Source: Streptomyces deccanensis
GTDB taxonomy: Bacteria; Actinomycetota; Actinomycetes; Streptomycetales; Streptomycetaceae
Reading direction: 5' to 3'
Assembly (NCBI RefSeq): GCF_022385335.1
Contig: NZ_CP092431.1
Location: 3,100,001 to 3,164,000, forward strand
DNA length: 64,000 nucleotides
The translations under genes and the position numbers were made by a program. Position 1 is the first letter of the stretch. Each line of letters begins with the position of its first letter. The notes beneath the pieces are model-generated. The model searched no databases. It was given only the letters and a program-made list of their open reading frames with translations, and was not told the origin of the DNA. Below are positions 42,486 through 52,082 of this stretch, piece by piece.

Positions 42486-42944
42486 TCACAGGGTGTCGAG
42501 GGCCGTGAGGTACTCGTTCAGGTCGCGCGCGTCGGGCAGGGCGTTGACGACCGTCCAGCGGACGATGCCCTCCTTGTCGACGATGAACGTGCCGCGCACC
42601 GCGCAGCCCTTGTCCGCGTCGAACACGCCGTACGCCCGGGAGACCTCGCCGTGCGGCCAGAAGTCCGACAGCAGCGGGTACTCCAGCCCCTCCTGCTCGG
42701 CGAAGACCCGCAGCGTGTGGATGGAGTCGTTCGACACGGCCAGCAGCTGCACGTCGTCGTTGACGAACTTCGGCAGGTTGTCCCGCAGCTCGCACAGCTC
42801 GCCCGTGCAGACGCCGGTGAACGCGAACGGGTAGAAGAGCACCACCACGTTCTTCTCGCCCCGGAAGTCCGAGAGCCGCACCGTGGCGCCGTGGTTGTCC
42901 TTGAGCTCGAAGTCGGGCGCCTTGTCACCGACCTGGATCGCCAT
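42486..42944 (-). CDS. AhpE-like peroxiredoxin
   Basis: A 152-residue thioredoxin-fold peroxidase. Peroxidatic Cys46 lies in [17 protein letters not shown] with the Thr (T43) and Arg of the active site; a second Cys (51) is five residues on. The size and the [12 protein letters not shown] pattern match the one-Cys AhpE group, which reduces organic hydroperoxides and peroxynitrite using mycothiol or mycoredoxin in actinobacteria. The gene lies between the ter locus and DUF3052 on the same strand, preceded by a repeat/terminator block. Confidence 0.92.
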   Translation of the reverse strand: MAIQVGDKAPDFELKDNHGATVRLSDFRGEKNVVVLFYPFAFTGVCTGELCELRDNLPKFVNDDVQLLAVSNDSIHTLRVFAEQEGLEYPLLSDFWPHGEVSRAYGVFDADKGCAVRGTFIVDKEGIVRWTVVNALPDARDLNEYLTALDTL

Positions 42945-43007
42945 GATCTACCTGAGTCCCTTCATGGACTGTTCGGGTGGCCCAGCCTACGCAGCAGACA
43001 GGAAACC

Positions 43008-43039
43008 CCTGGAGGCGGCCCCGAAGGGGCCCCTCCAGG
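43008..43039 (-). terminator. terminator after DUF3052 gene
   Basis: CCTGGAGG (43008-43015) pairs with CCTCCAGG (43032-43039), extended inside by GGCCCC/GGGGCC. It abuts the dispersed repeat copy and separates DUF3052 from the peroxiredoxin gene. Confidence 0.75.
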
Positions 43040-43070
43040 GGCGCGGGGAACTGCGCGACAAGCCACGACG
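43038..43070 (+). repeat. dispersed repeat, copy 4
   Basis: GGGGCGCGGGGAACTGCGCGA, then CAAGCCACGACG. It starts within the right arm of the terminator at 43008-43039. Confidence 0.85.
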
Positions 43071-43144
43071 AACCTGCGGTCGCCGTCGCACAGAACCCAC
43101 CGAGCTCTCAGGCGAGCCTGCCGAGCCAAAGCGGCAGCGTCACG

Positions 43145-43585
43145 TCACCTCTTGCCGGACTTGGCGGCCTTCGGCGTCACGAGCCGGCTGCCGCTCCAGT
43201 CCTTGCCCACGCTGACACTCTTCGACGCGGACAACCCCGCAGTCGTCGCGGCCTCCGAAATGTCGCTGGGCTCCACATAGCCGTCGCGCCCGGTCTTGGG
43301 CGTCAGCAGCAGGATCGAGCCACCTTCCTCGATGTACGTGGTGGCGTCCACCAGCACATCCGTCAGGTCGCCGTCGTCGTCTCGGAACCACAGCACGACG
43401 GCATCGGCCACGTCGTCGTAGTCCTCGTCGACGAGCTCACTGCCTACGACTTCCTCGATGGACTCGCGGAGCTCCTGGTCGACATCGTCGTCGTAGCCGA
43501 TCTCCTGGACCACCTGCTCGGGCTGGAACCCCAGCCTTGCGGCAGGGTTCGTCCGCTCCTCCGCGTGGTCCGCGGTCGCGCTCAC
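43145..43585 (-). CDS. DUF3052 family protein
   Basis: A 146-residue protein of the DUF3052 family found next to aceE in many actinobacteria. Residues ~15-130 carry LGFQPEQVVQEIGYDDDVD, EEVVGSELVDEDYDDVADAV, WFRDDDGDLTDVLVDATTY, and GSILLLTPKTGRDGYVEPSDI. It is very acidic in the middle with a basic Lys-rich tail. Function unknown; a link to cell division or regulation has been proposed for mycobacterial relatives but is unproven. GTG at 43585 has AGGAGG at 9 nt. It diverges from aceE across 422 bp. Confidence 0.88.
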   Translation of the reverse strand: MSATADHAEERTNPAARLGFQPEQVVQEIGYDDDVDQELRESIEEVVGSELVDEDYDDVADAVVLWFRDDDGDLTDVLVDATTYIEEGGSILLLTPKTGRDGYVEPSDISEAATTAGLSASKSVSVGKDWSGSRLVTPKAAKSGKR

Positions 43586-44007
43586 GGGTTGCCTCCTGAT
43601 CATGTTCGGGTGGGGTCGCCCCCTGGGGAATCAGCCACGCGCGTGCGCGAAGCATTGGCCGTAGTCCACACGGGCGGGGCGGATCGCGCAAGTACCCAGC
43701 CTTCGAGACCGCCGAAACGGTGACGATCCGGGCCGTGTCACCGCAACTCTCTACGCGGATTCACAGCTTCACGTGACGCACGCCACACCGTTCTGCCCGT
43801 TTTGCGCATTCGGCAACCATCCGGGGGTACGAGCATCGAATACCTTTACTACCTTTGTCGAGCAGGTAAGCGCCCTGGTTACCTCTCGGTAGAGGTGACG
43901 TTTGCGTTCCCGAGGTACACGATGGGGGGCGGTGCAGGCACCTTGAGAACCCCCTCGACACCCTGCAGAAACCCCGAAGAGCGGCCCTCTGACAGCTAAG
44001 GAACAGC
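43586..44007. other. 422-bp divergent region upstream of aceE
   Basis: No gene is seen. The central part (43790-43870) is A/T-rich for this genome, with repeated ACCTTTACTACCTTT, and carries the imperfect palindrome at 43878-43899. Promoters for aceE and DUF3052 must lie here. Confidence 0.6.
43878..43899. promoter_or_regulatory. candidate operator upstream of aceE
   Basis: GTTACCTCT-CGGT-AGAGGTGAC is a 9-bp inverted repeat with one mismatch, about 110 bp before the aceE start. ACCTTT and GGTAAG half-like elements flank it. Confidence 0.4.
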
Positions 44008-46755
44008 GTGGCTTCCGGATCCGATCGCAATCCGATCATCATTGGCGGCCTTCCGAGTCAGGTCCCTGACTTCGATCCCGAGGAGACCCAGGAGTGGCTC
44101 GACTCGCTCGACGCCGCCGTGGACGAGCGCGGGCGTGAGCGCGCGCGCTACCTGATGCTCCGGCTCATCGAGCGGGCCCGCGAGAAGCGCGTGGCCGTTC
44201 CCGAGATGCGCAGCACGGACTACGTCAACACCATCCCGACCAAGGCCGAGCCGTTCTTCCCCGGCAACGAGGAGATCGAGCGGAAGATCCTCAACGCGAC
44301 CCGTTGGAACGCGGCCGTGATGGTCTCGCGCGCCCAGCGGCCCGGGATCGGCGTCGGTGGTCACATCGCGACCTTCGCGTCCTCCGCCTCCCTCTACGAC
44401 GTGGGCTTCAACCACTTCTTCCGCGGCAAGGACGAGGGCGACGGCGGCGACCAGATCTTCTTCCAGGGCCACGCCTCGCCCGGCATCTACGCCCGCGCGT
44501 TCATGCTCGACCGGCTCGACGAGCAGCAGCTGGACGCGTTCCGCCAGGAGAAGTCCAAGGCGCCGTACGGGCTGTCCAGCTACCCGCACCCGCGTCTGAT
44601 GCCGGACTTCTGGGAGTTCCCGACCGTGTCCATGGGGCTCGGCCCGCTGGGCGCGATCTTCCAGGCGCGGATGAACCGGTACATGGAGGCGCGCGGGATC
44701 GCGGACACCTCCAAGTCGCACGTGTGGGCGTTCCTCGGCGACGGCGAGATGGACGAGCCGGAGTCGCTCGGCCAGCTCACCCTCGCCGCCCGCGAGGGCC
44801 TCGACAACCTGACCTTCGTCGTGAACTGCAACCTCCAGCGCCTCGACGGCCCGGTGCGCGGCAACGGCAAGGTCATCCAGGAGCTGGAGTCGGTCTTCCG
44901 GGGCGCCGGCTGGAACGTGATCAAGCTGGTCTGGGACCGCTCCTGGGACCCGCTGCTCGCCCAGGACCGCGACGGTGTGCTGGTCAACCGGATGAACACC
45001 ACGCCCGACGGCCAGTACCAGACGTACGCCACGGAGACCGGGGCGTACATCCGCGACCACTTCTTCGGTGACGACCACCGGCTGCGCGCGATGGTCGAGA
45101 ACATGACCGACGACCAGATCCTGCACCTGGGCCGCGGCGGTCACGACCACCGCAAGATCTACGCGGCGTACAAGGCGGCGTACGAGCACAAGGGCCAGCC
45201 GACCGTCATCCTGGCGAAGACGGTCAAGGGCTGGACGCTCGGCCCGAACTTCGAGGGCCGCAACGCCACGCACCAGATGAAGAAGCTGACGGTCGACGAC
45301 CTCAAGCGCTTCCGTGACCGGCTGCACCTGCCGATCTCCGACAAGGAGCTGGAGAGCGGGGCCCCGCCCTACTACCACCCCGGGCGGGACTCCGAGGAGA
45401 TCCAGTACATGCACGACCGCCGCAAGGGGCTCGGCGGGTACGTCCCGACGCGTGTCGTGCGGGCGAAGCCGCTGCCGCTGCCCGAGGACAAGACGTACGC
45501 GAGTGTGAAGAAGGGTTCCGGTCAGCAGTCGATCGCCACGACCATGGCGTTCGTGCGACTGCTGAAGGACCTCATGCGGGACAAGGAGATCGGCAAGCGG
45601 TTCGTGCTGATCGCGCCCGACGAGTACCGCACCTTCGGCATGGACTCGTTCTTCCCGAGTGCGAAGATCTACAACCCGCTCGGCCAGCAGTACGAGGCGG
45701 TCGACCGCGATCTGCTGCTCGCGTACAAGGAGTCGCCGACGGGTCAGATGCTGCACGACGGCATCTCGGAGGCGGGCTGCACGGCGTCGCTGATCGCCGC
45801 CGGTTCGGCCTACGCCACGCACGGCGAGCCGCTCATCCCGGTCTACGTCTTCTACTCGATGTTCGGTTTCCAGCGCACCGGTGACCAGTTCTGGCAGATG
45901 TCCGACCAGCTGGCGCGCGGTTTCGTGCTGGGTGCGACCGCCGGGCGTACGACTCTGACCGGTGAGGGTCTGCAGCACGCGGACGGGCACTCGCAGCTGC
46001 TGGCGTCCACCAACCCGGGCTGTGTCGCCTACGACCCGGCGTTCGGGTACGAGATCGCGCACATCGTGAAGGACGGTCTGCGCCGGATGTACGGCGAGAC
46101 GGCCGACGGCAAGCCGGGCGAGGACGTCTTCTACTACCTCACCGTCTACAACGAGCCCATCCAGCACCCGGCCGAGCCGGCGGACGTGGACGTCGAGGGC
46201 ATCCTCAAGGGCATCCACCGCTACCGGGCCGGCGAGGCGGGCTCGATCCCCGCGCAGATCATCGCCTCCGGTGTGGCGGTGCCGTGGGCGGTCGAGGCGC
46301 AGGAGATCCTCGCCGCCGACTGGAACGTCAAGGCGGACGTCTGGTCGGCGACCTCCTGGAACGAGCTGCGCCGCGAGGCGGTCGAGGTGGAGCGGCACAA
46401 CCTGCTGCACCCCGAGGAGGAGCAGCAGGTCCCGTACGTGACGCAGAAGCTGAGCGGCGCCGAGGGGCCGTTCGTGGCCGTCTCCGACTGGATGCGGTCG
46501 GTGCCGGACCAGATCTCGCGCTGGGTGCCCGGCACGTACCAGTCGCTGGGCGCGGACGGCTTCGGCTTCGCGGACACCCGGGGCGCGGCCCGGCGCTTCT
46601 TCCACATCGACGCGCAGTCGATCGTGGTCGCGGTGCTGACCGAACTGGCGCGTGAGGGCAAGGTCGACCGCTCGGTGCTGAAGCAGGCGATCGACCGGTA
46701 CCAGCTGCTCGACGTGGCCGCGGCGGACCCCGGGGCCGCGGGAGGCGATGCATAG
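44008..46755 (+). CDS. aceE: pyruvate dehydrogenase E1 component, homodimeric
   Basis: A 915-residue thiamine diphosphate enzyme that decarboxylates pyruvate and acetylates the lipoyl domain of E2, feeding acetyl-CoA into the TCA cycle and fatty acid synthesis. It is the single-chain (alpha2) type: [40 protein letters not shown], the ThDP motif [10 protein letters not shown]...[11 protein letters not shown], and the pyrimidine-domain [17 protein letters not shown] with transketolase-like [20 protein letters not shown]. Length and order match actinobacterial AceE. GTG at 44008 has AAGGAA at 5 nt. It is followed by a perfect terminator and stands alone, as usual in Streptomyces, where E2 and E3 genes are elsewhere. 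Confidence 0.97.
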   Translation: MASGSDRNPIIIGGLPSQVPDFDPEETQEWLDSLDAAVDERGRERARYLMLRLIERAREKRVAVPEMRSTDYVNTIPTKAEPFFPGNEEIERKILNATRWNAAVMVSRAQRPGIGVGGHIATFASSASLYDVGFNHFFRGKDEGDGGDQIFFQGHASPGIYARAFMLDRLDEQQLDAFRQEKSKAPYGLSSYPHPRLMPDFWEFPTVSMGLGPLGAIFQARMNRYMEARGIADTSKSHVWAFLGDGEMDEPESLGQLTLAAREGLDNLTFVVNCNLQRLDGPVRGNGKVIQELESVFRGAGWNVIKLVWDRSWDPLLAQDRDGVLVNRMNTTPDGQYQTYATETGAYIRDHFFGDDHRLRAMVENMTDDQILHLGRGGHDHRKIYAAYKAAYEHKGQPTVILAKTVKGWTLGPNFEGRNATHQMKKLTVDDLKRFRDRLHLPISDKELESGAPPYYHPGRDSEEIQYMHDRRKGLGGYVPTRVVRAKPLPLPEDKTYASVKKGSGQQSIATTMAFVRLLKDLMRDKEIGKRFVLIAPDEYRTFGMDSFFPSAKIYNPLGQQYEAVDRDLLLAYKESPTGQMLHDGISEAGCTASLIAAGSAYATHGEPLIPVYVFYSMFGFQRTGDQFWQMSDQLARGFVLGATAGRTTLTGEGLQHADGHSQLLASTNPGCVAYDPAFGYEIAHIVKDGLRRMYGETADGKPGEDVFYYLTVYNEPIQHPAEPADVDVEGILKGIHRYRAGEAGSIPAQIIASGVAVPWAVEAQEILAADWNVKADVWSATSWNELRREAVEVERHNLLHPEEEQQVPYVTQKLSGAEGPFVAVSDWMRSVPDQISRWVPGTYQSLGADGFGFADTRGAARRFFHIDAQSIVVAVLTELAREGKVDRSVLKQAIDRYQLLDVAAADPGAAGGDA

Positions 46756-46771
46756 CATCGGTTTTCAGGTC

Positions 46772-46805
46772 AAGGGGTGGTGAACCGGTGGGTTCACCAC
46801 CCCTT
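46772..46805 (+). terminator. aceE terminator
   Basis: A perfect 15-bp stem (AAGGGGTGGTGAACC at 46772-46786 with 46791-46805) around GGTG, 16 bp after the aceE stop. Confidence 0.93.
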
Positions 46806-46826
46806 CACGTTTTCTACTATGCCGCC

Positions 46827-47582
46827 ATGAAGCAGCGAGCGGTCTCGGCGCAGGTTCGGTGGGAACAGCGGACTCAGCGGCCGTTGTTCGGCCTGGCCCT
46901 GGTGTTCGCCGTCGCGTACGCCGTGCCGATCGTGCGGCCGGACGCGAGCGACCAGGTGGAGTGGTGGTGCGAGGTCGCCGAGTGGGTGGTGTGGGGCGCC
47001 TTCGCGCTGGACTACGTCGTCCGGCTCCTGCTCGCCGAGCGGCGGTGGGAGTTCGTCCGGTCGCGCTGGCTGGACCTGGCGGCCGTGGTGCTGCCGATCA
47101 TCCAGCCGCTGCGGCTGCTGCGGCTGGTGGCGACGTTGCTGCTGGTCGGGCAGCGGGCGCGGATGGCGTCGCAGATACGGCTCACGACGTACGTCGGCGG
47201 GGCGGTCGTCGGGCTGCTGATGTTCGGGTCGCTGGCGGTGCTGTCCGTGGAGCGGGACGCGCCCGGCGGGAACATCGACACGCTGGACGACGCGGTGTGG
47301 TGGTCGTTCACGACGATGACGACCGTGGGGTACGGGGACCACGCGCCGACGACCGGGCTGGGGCGGGTGCTGGCGGTGGGGCTGATGCTGTCGGGGATCG
47401 CGCTGCTCGGTGTGGTGACGGCGAACATCGCGGCGTGGTTCATAGCGCGGTTCGAGAAGGACGACGCGGAGGAGCGGCGGCAGACGGCCGCGATAGCGGA
47501 GCTGGCCGAGGAGGTTCGGCTGCTGCGGGCGGAGGTGGCGTCGTTGAAGTCTGTCGAAGGGGTGCCTGAGCAGCGCCGGTGA
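46827..47582 (+). CDS. potassium channel family protein
   Basis: A 251-residue voltage-gated-like K+ channel subunit. Four helices precede the pore: LFGLALVFAVAYAVPIV, an acidic second segment, WLDLAAVVLPIIQPLRLLRLV (S4-like with few Arg) and TYVGGAVVGLLMFGSLAVL. The pore carries WWSFTTMTTVGYGDHAPTT, the K+ selectivity filter TVGYG, followed by an inner helix (GLMLSGIALLGVVTANIAAWF). The C-terminus is a coiled coil (AIAELAEEVRLLRAEVASLK) likely to assemble the tetramer. ATG at 46827 is just after the aceE terminator, so it needs its own promoter. Confidence 0.92.
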   Translation: MKQRAVSAQVRWEQRTQRPLFGLALVFAVAYAVPIVRPDASDQVEWWCEVAEWVVWGAFALDYVVRLLLAERRWEFVRSRWLDLAAVVLPIIQPLRLLRLVATLLLVGQRARMASQIRLTTYVGGAVVGLLMFGSLAVLSVERDAPGGNIDTLDDAVWWSFTTMTTVGYGDHAPTTGLGRVLAVGLMLSGIALLGVVTANIAAWFIARFEKDDAEERRQTAAIAELAEEVRLLRAEVASLKSVEGVPEQRR

Positions 47583-47617
47583 GTGGGGGCCGTGGGGTGC
47601 GTTGTCGGGTGCGGGTG

Positions 47618-47690
47618 GGTGGGGGTTCTCGCGCAGTTCCCCGCGCCCCCGCATTTCGGGGGCGCGGGGAACTGCGCGAGAAGCCCCACC
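47618..47690. terminator. inverted pair of dispersed repeats acting as terminator
   Basis: Two copies of the short repeat face each other: 47626-47651 pairs with 47657-47682 in a perfect 26-bp stem with a 5-nt loop, extended by GGTGGGGG/GCCCCACC with one mismatch. It separates the convergent potassium channel and DUF4190 genes. Confidence 0.9.
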
Positions 47691-47702
47691 GGAGCCGCGC
47701 GC

Positions 47703-48008
47703 TCAGACGAGACCGATTCCCGGGCCGGCCGTGCCCGACAGCCAGATGATCGCCAGGATCGTGTCGATCGCACCCAGAACGACCGCGATGAGCGCAGGGA
47801 CGGGGCGGGCGCCGGACCACGTGCGGTTCATGGCCAGCCAGCCGCAGAGGACCGCCACGGGTCCCAGGACGATGCCCAGGACGAAGAATCCGGCGACCGC
47901 GCAGATGACTCCGATGATCCCCAGCGTCGCGCGATCCGGCCCGCTCCGTGACCACGTCCGGCCACGTGAGCGAGGGTGCCTGCGCGAACTGTGTCCGAAA
48001 CCCGCCAT
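47703..48008 (-). CDS. DUF4190-type small membrane protein
   Basis: A 101-residue protein. After a basic N-terminus (SSRRHPRSRGRTWSR) come two membrane segments: TLGIIGVICAVAGFFVLGIV with LGPVAVLCGWLAM, and PALIAVVLGAIDTILAIIWL. The pattern (helix, Gly-rich turn, WLA-x-N, helix) is the DUF4190 family, whose role is unknown. The frame is open far upstream, but ATG 48008 is chosen because GGGAG precedes it by about 7 nt and the upstream residues are Arg-rich and unlike the family. Confidence 0.78.
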   Translation of the reverse strand: MAGFGHSSRRHPRSRGRTWSRSGPDRATLGIIGVICAVAGFFVLGIVLGPVAVLCGWLAMNRTWSGARPVPALIAVVLGAIDTILAIIWLSGTAGPGIGLV

Positions 48009-48255
48009 TGTCAACAACTCCCTGGACCTCGCGGTCAGTTCGAGTACGACGTGGCGAGTACCCCACCGAAGTGGTTGAAACCAGGGACGGTTGGCGGAGC
48101 CGTCTGCGCGCGCTGCCCCCCTCCGGCAGCGCGCCGCAGACCCCCGGATCCCTCCGCGGTCGAACGACCATGTCGTGCGGAGGACTTGACCCACTGTGAC
48201 CTGCGGCGCGCGCCGGGTGGAAGCGATCTTCAGACTTGTCACCCTGATAGGCGAA

Positions 48256-48273
48256 CGCGGGCGGAAACCCGCG
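48256..48273 (-). terminator. weak hairpin after MFS gene
   Basis: CGCGGG (48256-48261) and CCCGCG (48268-48273) over CGGAAA, 22 bp beyond the exporter stop. Confidence 0.45.
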
Positions 48274-48294
48274 CGTGAAGCGGCGACGGGGCTG

Positions 48295-49920
48295 TTAGAT
48301 GTGCGCCGCTCCGGCACCCGCCTCGGCGTTCGCGCCACGCTTGGTCAGGAACGCCACAAGGACGGCGACCGCGGCCACCCCGGCGGCGACGAGGGACGCC
48401 AGGCTCATCCCGGAGATGAACGTGTCGTGCGCGACCGTGGTGATCTTCGCGGCGATCTCGGCCGGGGTGCCCTCGGCGACCGGCGCGGCACCCTGCTGCA
48501 CGGCCTGCTTGGCCTGGGCGAGCTGCGCCTCGTCGAGCGGCGGGAGCCCCGCGTCCTTCCAGTTGCCCGCGAAGTCGCTGTCCACCTTGGACGTCATCAC
48601 GGCGCCCAGCACGGCCGTACCGAGGCTGCCGCCGATCTGCATCGCGGCCTGCTGGAGACCGCCGGCGACACCGGACAGCTCCAGGGGCGCGTTGCCGACG
48701 ATGACCTCGGTGGCGCCGACCATCACCGGGGCGAGGCCCAGGCCGAGGAGGGCGAACCAGAGGGACATCACGGCGCTGCCGGTGTCGGTCTGGAGCGTCG
48801 ACATGCCGTACATCGCGATCGCGGTGAGGGCCATGCCGCCGGCCAGCGGGATGCGGGGTCCGGCCTTGGTGATCAGCGCGCCGGCGAGCGGCGAGCCGAC
48901 GATCATCATGCCGGTGAGCGGCAGCAGGTGCAGACCCGCGTCGATGGGGCTCATGCCGTGCACGTTCTGGAGGTAGAACGTGACGAAGAACAGGCCGCCC
49001 ATGAAGGCGATGGCCATCAGCACCATCAGCACGACACCCGCCGACAGCGGCACGGAACGGAAGAGGGCCAGCGGGATGAGCGGCTCCTTCACCTTCGTCT
49101 CCCAGAGGGCGAAGAGGGCGAAGCCGACGACGGAGACGACCAGGAAGGTCCAGGTCTGGGCGTCGCCCCAGCCCCACTCCGGGGCCTTGATGAGCGCCCA
49201 CACCAGGCAGAACATGGCTCCGGAGAGCAGGGCGATGCCGAGGACGTCGAAAGAGCGCGGGGCGTTCTCGGCGCGGTGGTCCAGCAGGATCCAGGCGCCC
49301 AGGGCCACGGCGAGGACGCCGACCGGGACGTTGATCCAGAACACCGACTGCCAGCTGACGTTCTCCACCAGGAAGCCGCCGAGGATCGGGCCGCCCGCGG
49401 TGGAGGCGCCGATGACCATGCCCCAGATGCCGATCGCCATGTTCAGCTTCTCGGCGGGGAACGTGGCCCGCAGCAGACCGAGCGCGGCCGGCATCAGCAG
49501 CGCGCCGAAGAGGCCCTGGAAGACACGGAAGGTCACCACGAAGGCGACCGAGTCCGACAGACCGATGGCGCCGGAGGCGGCGGCGAAGCCGACCACGCCT
49601 ATGAGGAAGGTCTGGCGGTGGCCGAAGCGGTCGCCCAGCTTACCCGCGGTGATGAGGGTGACGGCGAGGGCCAGGAAGTACGCGTTGGTGATCCACTGGA
49701 CATCGGCCCAGGTGGCACCCAGATCCTTGGCGATGGCCGGGTTGGCGATCGCCACGATGGTGCCGTCGAGGGCGACCATCATGACGCCGACGGCCACGGT
49801 GAGGAGGGTGAACCAGGGATGGCCGCGCAGGCCCCGGCCCTGGTTCGTCGTCGGGTCCGACGGGACGCCTGGCGCCTTGTCCCCCGGTCCCGTCTTGTCG
49901 ACAGTGGTCTGACTAGTCAT
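48295..49920 (-). CDS. DHA2 family MFS exporter
   Basis: A 541-residue 14-helix drug:proton antiporter (EmrB/QacA subfamily): LLTVAVGVMMVALDGTIVAIA (helix 1 with the motif D1 Asp), ITAGKLGDRFGHRQTF (motif A), and GMVIGASTAGGPILGGFLVE (motif C of antiporters). A long extracytoplasmic loop near residues 450-500 and a short C-terminal tail follow. Substrates are unknown. ATG at 49920 abuts the intergenic operator. The divergent TetR gene at 50021 almost certainly represses it. Unlike the exporter at 3533, it has no fused regulatory domain. Confidence 0.93.
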   Translation of the reverse strand: MTSQTTVDKTGPGDKAPGVPSDPTTNQGRGLRGHPWFTLLTVAVGVMMVALDGTIVAIANPAIAKDLGATWADVQWITNAYFLALAVTLITAGKLGDRFGHRQTFLIGVVGFAAASGAIGLSDSVAFVVTFRVFQGLFGALLMPAALGLLRATFPAEKLNMAIGIWGMVIGASTAGGPILGGFLVENVSWQSVFWINVPVGVLAVALGAWILLDHRAENAPRSFDVLGIALLSGAMFCLVWALIKAPEWGWGDAQTWTFLVVSVVGFALFALWETKVKEPLIPLALFRSVPLSAGVVLMVLMAIAFMGGLFFVTFYLQNVHGMSPIDAGLHLLPLTGMMIVGSPLAGALITKAGPRIPLAGGMALTAIAMYGMSTLQTDTGSAVMSLWFALLGLGLAPVMVGATEVIVGNAPLELSGVAGGLQQAAMQIGGSLGTAVLGAVMTSKVDSDFAGNWKDAGLPPLDEAQLAQAKQAVQQGAAPVAEGTPAEIAAKITTVAHDTFISGMSLASLVAAGVAAVAVLVAFLTKRGANAEAGAGAAHI

Positions 49921-49934
49921 GCGTGCGAGGCTAA

Positions 49935-49956
49935 TGTCAGCCACTGACAGTTGACA
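49935..49956. promoter_or_regulatory. TetR operator and -35 element between exporter and regulator
   Basis: TGTCAG-CCA-CTGACA (49935-49949) is a perfect 6-bp inverted repeat, followed at once by TTGACA (49951-49956), a consensus -35 box for the plus-strand regulator. AACTGTCAC at 49976-49984 gives a further half-site. Confidence 0.6.
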
Positions 49957-50020
49957 AACCAATTCACAAGTCGGTAACTGTCACGTCACTCGCCGCAGGG
50001 GCGGGTGGAAACGAGGGTTC

Positions 50021-50674
50021 ATGGAGACGGCGTCCACGGCGGGGGAGCGGCCCGGGCTGCGCGAGCGGAAGAAGCAGCGCACCCATGACGCGCTCCTGCG
50101 GGCGGCTCTGGAGCTGTTCACGACCCGGGGCTACGAGGCGACCACGGTCGACGACATCGCCGAGGCCGTCGACGTGTCGCAGCGCACCTTCTTCCGCTAC
50201 TTCGCGGGCAAGGAGGAGGCCGCGCTCGCGGTCATGAGCCTGACCCACGACCACTTTCTGGCGGCGGTGCGCGCCCGGCCGGCGCACGAGGCCCCGCTGG
50301 AGGCCATGCGCAACGCCGTCCTGGAGGGCTGGGACGCCTTCGGTGAGGCCGTCGACCAGGTCGTTCCGCTCGACCTGCATCTGCGGGCGTACGGGATGGT
50401 CGAGTCGACGCCCGCGCTGCTGGCCGCCCACCTGCGCCGGGCGGACGAGGTGGGGCGGCGGATCGAGCGGATCATCGCGGAGCGCGAGGGGGTCGACGTG
50501 GAGACCGACCCCCGGCCGCGTGTCGCGGTGGCCGTGTTCGCCGGCGTCATGCGCGTGACCGAACGGCTGTGGGCGCAGGGCGGTGACCTCAGCATGGAGG
50601 CGATGCGGGAGCTGACCGCCGCACATCTGGACGCCCTGCGCCCCTCGTTGGCCGAAAAGTGGCGCACTGGCTGA
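50021..50674 (+). CDS. TetR family regulator of exporter
   Basis: A 217-residue TetR regulator. The N-terminal HTH is RERKKQRTHDALLRAALELF and TTVDDIAEAVDVSQRTFFRYF, followed by GKEEAALA. The ligand domain begins near residue 75. It belongs to the group that controls divergent DHA2 exporters. A TGTCAG/CTGACA palindrome in the 100-bp gap is the likely site, and the regulator should repress both genes until a drug-like ligand binds. ATG at 50021 is used; no upstream in-frame start fits. Confidence 0.93.
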   Translation: METASTAGERPGLRERKKQRTHDALLRAALELFTTRGYEATTVDDIAEAVDVSQRTFFRYFAGKEEAALAVMSLTHDHFLAAVRARPAHEAPLEAMRNAVLEGWDAFGEAVDQVVPLDLHLRAYGMVESTPALLAAHLRRADEVGRRIERIIAEREGVDVETDPRPRVAVAVFAGVMRVTERLWAQGGDLSMEAMRELTAAHLDALRPSLAEKWRTG

Positions 50675-50798
50675 AACCTGTCAGCAAGGGCACCATCGGG
50701 ACCTTCTCTGCGCACCGTACGGAACGGGCGTGATCGAAACGTGATCCGCCTCACTTGGTTAACGCGAGACCCTTCCGTTCTCTTAGTGTGTCCTTTCA

Positions 50799-52007
50799 GT
50801 GACTTCCTTCGACTCCTCCCCGCAACTGAACGTCTGGCGCGCACTGCTGGCGCTGGCCGTGGTTTTCGTGATGCTGGCGACCACCGGCTGGACCGCGATC
50901 CGCAGCCACCGAGAGAAGTCGCCGCTCCAGGCGTCGCTCTCCGCGTGGCAGAGCGGACACCTCGACGGCCGTGCACTGCCGGACGCCGAATCGTCCCCGC
51001 ACCGCCTTGCGGACTTCTTCGCCTCGCTCACCGCGCCACAGCGCACCCGGCTCGCCCTCCGCTACCCGCTCGCCGTCGGCAACATGAACGGCGCGCCCGT
51101 CGAGCTGCGTTACCGGGCCAACCGCATCGCGCTGAAGCAGCAGAGCCGGCACGAACGAGAACGCATGCACGACAAGCGGCTCTCCGAGACCGGCCGGTAC
51201 GAGGCCGGCCGCCGGATGCACCGCTTCGAGATGCTCGCCGTGAAGAAGCGGCACATCCTCGCCTTCGACCCCGAGGGCAACGGCCGCGTCGCCGAGGTCT
51301 TCGGCGACCTCGACAAGGCCGAGCGGGTGTCGGTCGTCGTCCCCGGCGTCGACACCAACGTGCTCAACTTCCAGCGCACCAACCGCCGGTACTCCGCCCC
51401 CGTCGGCATGGCCGAATCGCTCTACGACGCGGAGCGCGCGGCGAGCCGCGAGACCCGTACGGCCGTCATCGCCTGGGCCGACTACACCGCGCCCGACGGC
51501 CTCGGCCTGGACTCGGCGACCGCGCTGCGCGCCGGACAGGGCGCGATCCGGCTGAACGCGCTGGTGCGGAGCCTGCCGGGCGCCTCCACGGTCGCTCTGG
51601 TCTGCCACAGCTACGGCTCCGTGGTGTGCGGGGTCGCCGCGCGCTCGCTGCCGTCGCGGGTCACCGACATCGCGGTCGCGGGCAGCCCCGGCATGCGCGC
51701 CGAGACGGTCGGCCAGCTGCGGACGGCGGCCCGGGTGTGGGCCATGCGGGACGCCGACGACTGGGTCCAGGACGTGCCCTATCTGGAGGTCGGCGGGCTC
51801 GGTCACGGCGCCGACCCGGTCTCCTCGGAGTTCGGGGCGCGCATCCTGTCGGCGGCCGACGCCCAGGGGCACAGCGGCTATTTCGAGCCGGGCACCGAGA
51901 GCCTCCACAACTTCGCCGAGATCGGCATCGGCGCGTACCAGTCGGTGCGGTGCGCGCGGGACGACGACGCGTGCCTGACGGGTCTGTCCGACAGCGCTGC
52001 GGCCTGA
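50799..52007 (+). CDS. DUF1023 alpha/beta hydrolase
   Basis: A 402-residue protein with one N-terminal membrane segment (VWRALLALAVVFVMLATTGW, about 12-31) and an extracytoplasmic alpha/beta hydrolase of the DUF1023 family. VSVVVPGVDTNVLNFQRTN opens the domain; the nucleophile elbow is CHSYGSVV, and Asp and His of the triad are probably in DDWVQDVP and GHSGYFEPGTES. Substrates are unknown; relatives are predicted lipid or peptide hydrolases. GTG at 50799 gives the family N-terminus. It precedes the DUF4429 gene by 75 bp and may share its transcript. Confidence 0.88.
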   Translation: MTSFDSSPQLNVWRALLALAVVFVMLATTGWTAIRSHREKSPLQASLSAWQSGHLDGRALPDAESSPHRLADFFASLTAPQRTRLALRYPLAVGNMNGAPVELRYRANRIALKQQSRHERERMHDKRLSETGRYEAGRRMHRFEMLAVKKRHILAFDPEGNGRVAEVFGDLDKAERVSVVVPGVDTNVLNFQRTNRRYSAPVGMAESLYDAERAASRETRTAVIAWADYTAPDGLGLDSATALRAGQGAIRLNALVRSLPGASTVALVCHSYGSVVCGVAARSLPSRVTDIAVAGSPGMRAETVGQLRTAARVWAMRDADDWVQDVPYLEVGGLGHGADPVSSEFGARILSAADAQGHSGYFEPGTESLHNFAEIGIGAYQSVRCARDDDACLTGLSDSAAA

Positions 52008-52082
52008 CGCGCGTAGAGGAGGGTAAAAGTGCGGTTCGCCTCGGTCGGGACTTCCCCGCGTCGCCCGCATACGATGAGCCGC

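Noticed and set aside
43996..46758. A 920-codon open frame antisense to aceE
   Set aside because: It has no recognisable domain, is Arg/Val/His-rich as expected from reading GC-rich codons backwards, and mirrors an unquestionable aceE gene.
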